Assembly (NCBI RefSeq): GCF_025399195.1
Contig: NW_026252121.1
Location: 62,001-126,000, forward strand
Length of the DNA stretch: 64,000 bases
Direction: 5' to 3'
Source: Umbelopsis ramanniana AG
Taxonomy: Eukaryota > Mucoromycota > Umbelopsidomycetes > Umbelopsidales > Umbelopsidaceae
Positions 55,309-64,000 of the stretch are shown here, piece by piece (the stretch's first letter is position 1; every line of letters begins with the position of its first letter). Made by a program: the position numbers and the translations under genes. The notes under the pieces are model-generated. The model saw nothing but the letters and a program-made list of their open reading frames with translations, was not told the origin of the DNA and made no database searches.

Positions 55309-56584
55309 TTATTGGCACGAAGCACAGCCATCTAGCTTGCCAGCCTCAGCTAAACCGGCCAGACTTCGATGTCGACCAAAGAAAAAGATGCCCACGGCCA
55401 AACCGGTGACAACGGCAAAAAAGAGACCAACATTGAATGTCATGGTGATCAACATCAGAGCATAGGAGATAGTGGACTCGATAAATGTGAAAACAAGTCT
55501 CATGAGATCGATCTTGGTGTGCTTCCAAGCAAAGTAGCCTACAAAGAACCCCGAAAAAACGCACATGAGTCGATCATCTACATCCCGTCAACAGAACTTC
55601 GCGAACACTCACCATTTTTTCCAAGTAATCTCCACTTCTTATCCCCCTTTTCGGCGCTCAATAGCCAGTATGCCTCACAATTGCTTCGAAGGACATTGAG
55701 ACCTTGGTAGAAGACGGCGATGAAGAAAATGGCGAACCAGGCTCCAACATACTGGCCATTATTGTTAGGGACCCAGGACTTGAACAGAACGTATTCATGA
55801 ATACCCTGGTGGAAGTACATGATCATACTGGGTGGAGCATCGGTGGACCCACTGGAGGAGCAAAGAGAGAAACTTGGTGTTGCTTGACAGATGGATTTGA
55901 ACGATGCACATTGATCCATGTCCGGCATGCTTGTACAGAGATGAGCATAGGTAGAGAGGATGTCACATTGAGGATAACCTCCGCCGGCGGGAAAGACACA
56001 AGCATCGCAACCATCCATGGCCATGGACGAGCAGATGCTTTGAACATATTGTGCAGCATCCTGGGTGGTTGGCAATCCAGGGAGCATGGTATTAGTCTTA
56101 CATTCTGAAACAACCGAGACATTGCTACACATTTGAGTGTAATCGGCACAGCCAGACATTTTCTAAAACAAAGAAAGAAGGTATGCATGCATAGATTAAT
56201 ACAAATGCCACACTACGATGTGAGAAGAATGCTGCGTTAAAGTGTACCTACCGGCATGTCGACTTGACAAACATCAGCCAAAATGGAGAACTCATTGCAC
56301 CAGGAGTTGGATGCTAACTGTGTATTGTTGGCACATATGCCGCGTACAGTACAACCCTGAATGCGCAAGTGAAAAATTAATGCATTGATCCTTTACTGCT
56401 TGCTTTTCCCATGGATACGTACTGGCATGAAGGACATTTGAGAGCACAGACTATTCAAACCATTCTGAATGAGAGTCGAGTTCATCTGATAGCTGGCGCA
56501 GGATGGGTCGGCAGGATTGGCAACACAATCGGCCACCACCTTTCCGATGGAGAAGATAGCGGTTACAGCCCAGATATATTTCAT
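55309..56584 (-). CDS. CTR-family copper transporter with cysteine-rich ectodomain
   Basis: Exons 56584-56423, 56356-56252, 56162-55613 and 55538-55309 encode 348 residues. A signal peptide (MKYIWAVTAIFSIGKVVA) leads to an about 180-residue ectodomain with 18 cysteines, then MIMYFHQG (about 202). TM1 lies at about 229-244. TM2 carries the essential MxxxM (Met301, Met305), and TM3 carries GxxxG (Gly318, Gly322). The C-terminus ends CASCQ, a copper-handling CxxC. CTR trimers import Cu(I). Here the usual Met-rich extracellular motifs are largely replaced by disulfide-type cysteines. A TATATAAA box (56624-56631) lies 40 bp before the ATG. The neighbouring secreted protein is a likely partner. Confidence 0.9.
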
Positions 56585-57691
56585 TAAAAGATGATATTGA
56601 AGCGCAGAAGGTACCTTGGTGCATTTATATACCTGATTGTGTTGAATAAAAAAATATCAGCTGTTTGTGTTGTGTTCCTGGTTGCTCCTTTTTGCGATTG
56701 GCTGAAAACTGTTGTTGCAACTCAGTCGCCTCCTCTGTTGAAGGATTCCGCTATTCATGTAAACATATAGAGCCGTTATCACGAAAGCAATAGCTTTCTA
56801 ATGTAATAGAGTAAAAGTTGTGAGTGAGTGGTTCAATGGGCATAATAGCTAGCGAAACAAGGCATGAATGGACATTGAGCATGGGAAGGCGGAACCAAAA
56901 AAAAAAAAAAAAGGGATTAGCGGCTGCGAAGCGAGACACCTTTCTTCCAATTCCAAGATATTTCTATGACGCATAAACGCGGTTGAATCCGTCAGCCGGA
57001 GACACTTTGCTAGAGTATCTTTTTCTGAGGTACGTTATTAGACAAATATTTTTAACCTTCTACCAACATATGAAAAAATTGAAGATGCTGTAAGATACAA
57101 AGAAGCGATGAACACACGTTATCACTTGGTTGCAGCACCGTAAAGCAGTGGCAAATGATAGATATGTAAATAAAAGTAAAATTAAAAAGGAGGAAAGTGG
57201 CAACGTGAAATGGAGCTTGGTGAGAGAAGCACAGCTGATCACAGCCAGAGTGAAGTGAAGTGATAAAAAGGGGATCCGAAGGTCACTCAGAAACGTGTTG
57301 GATCAGTAGAGCACGAAAAGGAATCACAGGGCGTGCAACTGTAATTCAGAAAATGTCAATGCTAAGGTTCAGCTCAATTGGTAAACCCTTTGTCTTTCTT
57401 TCACAGTCGGATCTGAACCGAAAACAGCCAAATTAGGCAAAAGGACAGCCGATTTCGATCCTCGATTGTTACAACCAGCCATGTTTCTTTTCATACTGCA
57501 TCAGATCAGATCGATGACGAGGTGGAAATGACATGTTTATTTATGGATAGAAAGAGTTCTGGGGGGTGATGCTTTGAAAGGTTTACATGAAAATAAAAAA
57601 GAAATGAGAGTGTTCGATGATAGCATTAGAGTACATGCATTTATTGCCTTTTAATAGCTTATAATAATAAGAAAAGGTAAAAGTATTCGCT
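56585..57691. other. 1.1-kb spacer: CTR promoter and 3' flank of secreted protein gene
   Basis: It contains the CTR TATA box (56624-56631) and, upstream of it, CAGCTG (56658-56663) in an A/T-rich context. The rest shows no exon. A stretch near 57362-57430 has a D-arm-like CTCAATTGGTAAA but no tRNA fold. Confidence 0.45.
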
Positions 57692-58279
57692 TTATGAGCT
57701 GGACTTGACAAGAGTGATATCGGAGCAAGTGGCGAATGTCACGTTGAGGCTCTGTACATGCCACCACCAGCGAAGAGTGCCTTGACCGTCCCATTCAGAT
57801 GGAAGATCAACGTTAGCGACATAAGTACCGAGGTATGAAGCGCATTGTTCAAGCGTTGCGAGCTTGGTGAAAGAAGAGTCATCTGTTCCTTTTGAGATGT
57901 CAATGTAGCAGGTAGAAGCTGAAGTAAAAATAAATGCGATGAGTATTGCTTTTTTTACGAGTGGCTGTGTTAGGGCTTATTACTCACTGGCATCATGAAC
58001 TTCGGTAATGGTCCAGGAGAGCTGAACTTTGCTTCCTTGCACGTAAGTGGCCACCGGACTGGAGGAATTGAGACTATTGCAAGGAAGCGTGGTGATGGGA
58101 GCATCAGTAGAGCCTTCACGACCAATAGGGATGATCTGGAAGATATGTTAGTTTACATGACGAGTGTCAAGGCAAAATGATCATGATCGTACCAAGCGAC
58201 CGTGAGCGTTGGCAGCCCAAGGAGCAAGAGTGAAGACAAGACAGAGAGCGAGCAGTACGAAGGAGATTGGAGAGGCCAT
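57692..58279 (-). CDS. Secreted X325/BIM1-like putative histidine-brace copper protein
   Basis: Exons 58279-58193, 57988-58135 and 57918-57692 encode 153 residues. The signal peptide ends ANA, so the mature protein would start with His (HGRLIIPIGREG), as in LPMO and LPMO-like copper proteins. Candidate ligands are mature His1, His51 (TEVHDA) and Asp120 (TCSDITL), the His-His-Asp set reported for the X325/BIM1 family. Four cysteines (C48, C82, C104, C143 of the precursor) could form two disulfides. X325 proteins bind copper without LPMO activity, and Cryptococcus Bim1 assists Ctr1. Unlike those, no GPI signal is present: the chain ends five residues after the core. A short true LPMO is the alternative. 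Confidence 0.65.
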
Positions 58280-58322
58280 TGAGGAAGAGGATAGTGCACA
58301 AGTATGTCAGCCATGAAGGTTG

Positions 58323-58330
58323 TTTATATA
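58323..58330 (-). promoter_or_regulatory. TATA box of the secreted copper-protein gene
   Basis: TATATAAA on the minus strand, about 44 bp before the ATG at 58279. Its spacing is right for a transcription start near 58295. It directly adjoins the palindrome at 58329-58342. Confidence 0.55.
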
Positions 58331-58342
58331 GCTGTACAGCTA
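58329..58342. promoter_or_regulatory. Perfect 14-bp palindrome TAGCTGTACAGCTA
   Basis: Inverted repeat with a GCTG core on each strand, overlapping the upstream end of the TATA box. Both half-sites with their A/T flanks (ATATAGCTGT and TTTTTAGCTGT) fit the copper-signalling element described in fission yeast, D(T/A)DDHGCTGD, as I recall it. The sequence is certain, the regulatory role inferred. Confidence 0.45.
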
Positions 58343-58648
58343 AAAATTTTCAGCCTCTCGACAATTTGTTACAGCCTCCTTGGCTAAAAATATTATCTAC
58401 ATATTAAGTATTTTTATGCAATACGTGACGTACACTTTTTGGCAGGCAGGAACAAACATTTCCTTTCATTTGACTCCCGGTGGCGAAGCGAGCAAAGGCT
58501 GTTCTGTGCCTGGAATAGCGACACCATCACGCTGCTCTGCTTAGCCTTTGGCTTTGACTTAACGGAAACATCCCAAATTTTAATAACCATAGCAAAGCTG
58601 ACTAAGACATGTGTTTAAGCTTAACATCAGCAAACAGAATATTAGGGC
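58343..58648. other. Upstream region of secreted gene and BLM10 3' flank
   Basis: About 0.3 kb without an exon. It holds A/T-rich DNA and the BLM10 transcript end. Confidence 0.4.
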
Positions 58649-61600
58649 TTATGCATAATACGAGGGTGAAATCAGCATATCAGTTAAGAGAGATAATTGG
58701 TCTTCATCAAATTGAAGCATATCTTCATGCCATGTGTCGGTGTGGGTCCTTCGGAAATCCGAAAAGGTCTTTCGCACCGTCGACTGTAGAGAGAAAAAAT
58801 AAATAAGAGATGGTTTAGGCAAATTTCGGCATAAAAGGTACTGTATAAAGAAAGGAGCTTTAAAATTAAAACAAACATCTTACCTGAATAGCCGCTGGTT
58901 CAGATATGCATCCTGCAAGCTGTACAAGGACTTCAGGCATCCACTTGGGTACTTCGTACGGAAAAGCGTCAACAAGAGAAGAAAGGCCAAGTACACCAGC
59001 ATGCTTCTTGAGGAGTGCCTCCTGGAATCCTTCGGGGAGGGGTGCTTTCTCTCCGTTAGATTGTCTAATGCGTTTCGGTATACGGGTGCTGACCACCAGG
59101 TCGGTGTATTTCTTGTTCAAAACATGGATGGCATCTCGTTGAGAACATCGCACCAAACCACTCAGTGTAACCGATGCAAGCTGGCGTACTTCTATTTGTG
59201 TGTCCATCAGTAAATCAGTAATGACGTCCATAATGCGTATCACTTCACTGGACTTGAGTAAGAATAAATGCTTGAAGAAAAACACCTGAAGGATGGGAAG
59301 CGCTTTCATTCGGATGTGCCAGCTATCGGATTCCGTCAAAATGTGGGCAAACGCCTCCACCATGTGGGGTACCAGCGAGTGTGGGTAAGACGTCTGTGCA
59401 ATCAAATTGAGAACACCCGACGCCATGGTCTGGAGATCGTGATCATCATTGATATCTTGCATATGGAAGAGCTCCGGAAGGAGGCGCAAGACGTGTGGGT
59501 ACGTTCCGGCCACCCGCCAATTCGATAATGCTTCATGCAGCCAGCATAAAACCGTCTTGCTAGCATTGGCATACTTAGTCGATCCTGCCGTAGCTGTGGG
59601 TTCGATTTCCTGGCGCCAGATGGCCAAGCTCTCAGTCACCTTTTGGAGTTTTTCTTCTAATTGTGGATCTTCGATGGAAATAGGTATGGTGGCGGCGTTG
59701 GACTTATCCGACTGGTTGAAGGCCAGTAATTCCTTGACAGAGCCAATCGAAGGGATCCATTGAATTTGCAGGATCTCGTTAATATTTCCACCAAGGGCCT
59801 CTCGAACTTGCTTGTAAGGATGATGCAAGTTATCAAAGTAAGCATCTAGGAGATCGGATGATCTGGGCAAGACTCGCCAAGTTAAGGTTGTCAAAAGGGC
59901 TCGCACAAACAACAGTTTTCTCGCTTCGGAGAAAGCAGCATAGGAGGTAGGGTCAAATTCAGCAGACAGAATCACATCCACCAGGGGTAACAGGCGACGT
60001 GGGTCACGTTGAGACACACAGAATTTCACCATGCCTTCCCAATAGGTTAATGAATCCGGCGTGATGGCAGCAAACGTCTTGCGTAAAAGTGGTCCCAGCC
60101 AATCCCACAAAGCTGTTGTCTTTTCTAGGGGCCAATGTTTTGAGCCTCGGACGATACCTGCTACAAGCTCAGCAGCTGCTCTTTGTTGATTCTTTTGATC
60201 TGCTTGGGAACACAACCGTTCGATTTCTGGCTTGACTGCGTCCAGTGGCTCATCCAGGAACATGCCAAAAATACTTTTGTAGAGGCGAGCATTCGTGCCA
60301 CTAAAAGCATCTTCTTGACCCTTAGAGGTCTCCTGTGACATATAAACAGTGATCTTGGACCAGAAGTCGGATGAAGTATATGCCTTTCTGAATTCTTCGA
60401 ATCCCTCTTGGCACGCCTGGTCGATCACTATCTCCTCAGAATTCGGTGGTTCTAAGGAATATGCTTCGTACGATTTGGGCCACACATACCAACCAGTGAC
60501 CATGTTATCCACAAGATCGCAGTCGCTGCCGATGGGGGTCCAAGAATTTTCCAAAAATTGACGGGTGTACCCTGAAGGGAGAGGTTGTGGGGTGTCTACC
60601 AAGTGTTTTCTTGGATTTTGCGTCTCCTTTACCAGCAGCATTTCATCATCTCCTTGGGCAAACGTCCGTTGCTTGATATACAACAAGATTCGACTAGTGG
60701 AAGAGATACCAATCTTTCGCATGGCAGGTAGTTCCGAGACAATACAACGATTCGCAAATTCGACAAGCTCGGCGCTAGGAGGTGTGTCTGACCTCAATAG
60801 CAGCTCTAAAAAGTTGGCGGCCATGTTGGCGAAACGCCAGTGGACTTTGGGATCTTTGAGAAGCTCCAGAAGCGAAGCCACAAGTTCACCGTATGCCTTG
60901 GTTTCGTTTTGCAGTCTCTCAGCAACCTTGGCCTTAGCCTTTTGCATCTGTTGCTCGAAGTCGGATATAGAACGAAGACCCATGCTGGCCACTTCATCCA
61001 TCGCTTTCTGGATTTGATCAGGAATAATCAAACGGAACGACGTGCTATTGAAATTGAAAACGTAGTCCACAAACAGTCTTCGCACCAATTCTTGTACGGA
61101 GATCTGGGGTAGTAAAATGTAAGCAGCCATATTTGATCACCTACGCCATCTCTCCATAAACAAACCGAGACGTACCTTATCCTCATGTTGAGTTTTGCAA
61201 AGGTAGAGCATGAATTTGGGTACGAACCGCCAATCACGTAGACAAGTCAACATCAAGGTTCGAGAGTTGAGCAAGTACAATGCACCCTTGATACGATTGG
61301 CATAGACCTCGGCTGAATCTGCAAAATAAAGCGTTGTCTAGTGAGCTCGTGTATTCCCAAAAATGTCTATAACATCCCAACAATGCTTACATTCTGTGCT
61401 TGGCTGAAGGGCTTCCAACAAGGTGGGCACAATCCGAGGTTTGGATCCCACATAGCATCGGGCAGCATAGGTCAGGGCAGATTGTGCCATTCTAAATATA
61501 GAGCGAATTGTTTATGATTGCATCTTGACGATAGAATAGTAGTAGCCCTTTTGTTACTTACTTTCTAATCTCAGCATAGTAGCTGAGCGACAACTCTACC

Positions 61601-64000
61601 AAATCAGCAAATATGGCATCATGCAAAGCAGCGCGCGCACGCCCATGAGCATTTTGCTTCAGACGCAAGAGGTGGTGATTGTACACTCGTCGAACTATGG
61701 ATAAACAATGGAATATTTAGAAACGTAACAAAAACAATGACGCTGGTATTTTTGTACTTCGCCAAAGTCACTTACCAAGTAAATATCTGGGATATTGTTT
61801 GTTACAATTTGGAGTTTTGCAAATGTTTTTGGCAAAGCTATATCCTCTACGGCTAGCATCGAATTTGCTCTTTTCGATACCACGATCGGTCATGTATGAC
61901 TTGGCAATCTTGACAATCATCTTGATGCTTTCAACGTCGTCTTCTCGAGATTGTTTGAAATAGCCGCACATATCGTGGATCAAGTTTCCAACACTTCGAC
62001 GGAAAGCTCTTGCAACTTCCGTACGTGGGTCATTAGAGTCGGTAAAGCTGTATCCAGCATGCAGAGTTTTCATATGATGAATAGTGGATGAATCCTCTTC
62101 GCCTTGAAGTTGATCGTCTGCATTTCCGATATCAAAACCGTCGTCGTCCGTCAAAGTAGCACTGCCTAAAACACAGTTTCGCACGACACATAGCAGTCGA
62201 CAGAATTCATTGGTAGACTCCTTGCTGTTGTTCGAATTTAACGTCATCAATTCCCGTAATTTTTTTTCAGAAGGTGTGTAGAATGTATCGATGAGTTGCA
62301 AAGCAAAATTCTTTTCTTCTTCCGATGGCGTGTGCCATTTAATACTTGGGTTGGCCGTGTCAGTAAAGGCTCCCCAATACAAGTGTTGGTTAGCCATAAA
62401 CTCTGGATCATTCCAGCGGTCAAGAGGTACACTCTTGCATTCCAAGGGATAGATCTCCAGCAAGCTCATCAGTACAAATCGTAACAGTTTACCAGCCCAC
62501 ATGAAACCGCGGCGACTCTTGCATTCAGCCTGCATCAGCTTCAAGATGTCGATAATGTCTTTCTTGTACTTTAAAATCTCGGTTCCAGGCATGGTCAAGA
62601 CCTGGAACAGGATACTCTGGTACCAATGTAAAGTAGAATCAGATTGTGGTTGCTGTGATGTACTAGAGTTCGTAGCGAGACCGGAGGCGCCATGCTCCAG
62701 TTCTGTCCTGATGTTATCAAGACAAAGAGGAATAAATTTCTTCAATGCCTTTTCGGGATGGGGAGAAGTGACTACAGCGCAAAGATAGCCCATAGGTCGA
62801 ACAGCATTAGGAAGGACTTGTTGTGCAGCAAAGTCCACTATCATTCGAAGACCAAAATCGTACAACTCGTCGGATATTTGATTGAAGATGACCTCGCAAG
62901 TATGCTAAGAGACGTATGAGGTTAAAATAAAGTTCATTCTAGATGGCATAATCACTTTGTACTTCTCTCACCAAGAGTATTTGAGTCAAACCGGCTTCCA
63001 TATGACCACCCATTTTCTTATTGTCTTGTTGAGGCAAGTTCTCAAACTAAAAGTTGCAGAGAGTTAATGGCTGCCACTAGTCATTTTCTTTCTTCTCACT
63101 TCACACTTACTATAGTGAAAACCCTGTTCAAAAACTTGGAAAGCCACTCCTCGAATTCTCCAGTTGAAGATCTGCACAACAGATCATCCTCTTCTCTATC
63201 AACATGGAAGACCTGATTTCCACTATCGATATCCATTGACTCAAAGTTGATTTCTTCGGATTCATAAGTAATGCCACTGCTAGAGCTTCCAGTGAGGTCA
63301 AATATTGGGACATTCATTAGAGCGGTGGTGATAAACATGAGCGATGAAATGGATTTCATAGGGTCATTCATGTCGATTCCCGGGATGGTTAGGTGCAACA
63401 ACGGCAGTAAATGCTTACCGCCAGCAGGATAGTGTTGCCGAGAAAGTAATGGAAGGGCTATATGAGAGAGTAGACTCAATGAACTGGCAGTTCTATGAGT
63501 CTCCGTGAGATTTTCCAATGATGGATAAATTCTTTCGAGCAAGCCAGGGAACAACAACTCAGGCTCCAACCCTATAAAGTAAAAAGTTCGAAAAAAAAAC
63601 AAGCTGGTCAGCATCACACTAGCAGGTAAAACGCTTTCTCGCACACTACTTACAAACTAAAGACTTGAGAGCACTCTGAGAAGCACTGACAGAATACTGA
63701 TCCTTTCCGAATAAACTCAAAAATACAACAGCACGAATGGTGTAAACAAACTCTTTGCGAAGTTCAGGTGTCAATCGGAATTGGGGTAGAGTAGGGCAAT
63801 CTGGCTCTTGCTCTGAAGGGAGAAAAAACAGACATACATTAACTTTGCTGTACTAGGAATCGCAACATTCACTCCCGCGCTATATCCCTCAATCTCCACA
63901 CATACCTTCTCTCCATCTCTTGAGAAATTCTGAAGATAGTTGGCGAGCAAAGTTGGTAATCTGGTATGACCAACGACCATGGTTTGAAGGATGGTAATAG
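58649..64000 (-). CDS. BLM10: Proteasome activator Blm10/PA200, 5' end beyond the window
   Basis: Ten exons are visible: (64000)-63906, 63810-63654, 63571-63111, 63046-62972, 62904-61776, 61694-61562, 61491-61391, 61318-61176, 61103-58884, 58783-58649. They give over 1540 residues of a HEAT-repeat protein. Family signatures: LTPELRKEFVYTIRAVVFLSLFG, EEEKNFALQLIDTFYTPS, RCYVGSKPRIVPTLLEALQP and the C-terminal block THTDTWHEDM ... LISPSYYA. The final Tyr-Tyr-Ala is the HbYX-like tail that docks in the 20S core and opens its gate. Blm10 caps nuclear 20S proteasomes and helps degrade acetylated histones and assemble the core. Exon 63810 uses the second AG of a CAGAG acceptor. The N-terminal quarter is missing only because the window ends. 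Confidence 0.95.

Noticed and set aside
57362-57430. tRNA-like stretch with a D-arm-like CTCAATTGGTAAA
   Set aside because: No matching acceptor stem, anticodon arm or TTC-type T-loop could be drawn.

Overview
This window is nuclear DNA from an early-diverging filamentous fungus, most likely Mucoromycota (Mucorales-like). The evidence is a dense eukaryotic layout with short GT-AG introns (mostly 55-90 nt), polypyrimidine-rich spacers, the standard code, and proteins typical of fungi: a Zn2Cys6 transcription factor, Slm1-type PH protein, Rtt106, Met1-type siroheme enzyme, Blm10 and Vts1. No rRNA, tRNA, CRISPR array or intact transposon was recognised. The genus call is inference. All exon limits below were read by eye from reading frame and splice consensus. 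For almost every spliced gene the exon lengths sum to a multiple of three.

0-16.6 kb: a phosducin-like protein and an ARF6-type GTPase diverge from a 0.2-kb promoter. They are followed by an ECHDC1-like decarboxylase, an arrestin-like protein, an aldehyde dehydrogenase, a basic low-complexity protein diverging from mitochondrial DNA polymerase gamma, an unknown secreted protein and the SAM-domain RNA-binding protein Vts1. 16.6-25.5 kb is gene-poor: a 2.8-kb gap with only doubtful coding fragments, a molybdenum-cofactor-sulfurase-like PLP enzyme without a MOSC domain, a LITAF-domain protein and a GSP39/YghA-type dehydrogenase.

25.5-42.8 kb is dense: Slm1-like, phosphatidylserine synthase, cytochrome c1, an FHA/G-patch (AGGF1-like) protein, a small membrane protein, a NUDT15-like hydrolase, a 3-hydroxyisobutyrate-dehydrogenase-like enzyme, an Ahp1-type peroxiredoxin, IST1, a Zn2Cys6 regulator, an SR-type RRM protein and a fatty-acid-hydroxylase-family enzyme. 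A 2.6-kb gap precedes a REX-type RNA exonuclease, a Met1-type uroporphyrinogen-III methyltransferase, a 71-residue unknown protein, Rtt106 and eIF3c.

55.3-58.4 kb holds the most interesting locus. A CTR-family copper transporter with an 18-cysteine ectodomain lies next to a gene for a small secreted protein whose mature form should start with histidine and has X325/BIM1-like spacing of candidate copper ligands (H1, H51, D120). The second promoter has a perfect 14-bp palindrome carrying two GCTG cores abutting its TATA box. Copper acquisition is the natural hypothesis. The window ends inside BLM10 (proteasome activator PA200), whose C-terminus is visible and whose N-terminus lies beyond 64000.

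Most genes are housekeeping. They cover mitochondrial DNA and respiration, proteasome, translation, chromatin, ESCRT, lipid synthesis and sulfur assimilation. There is no sign of an operon-like cluster apart from the copper pair.
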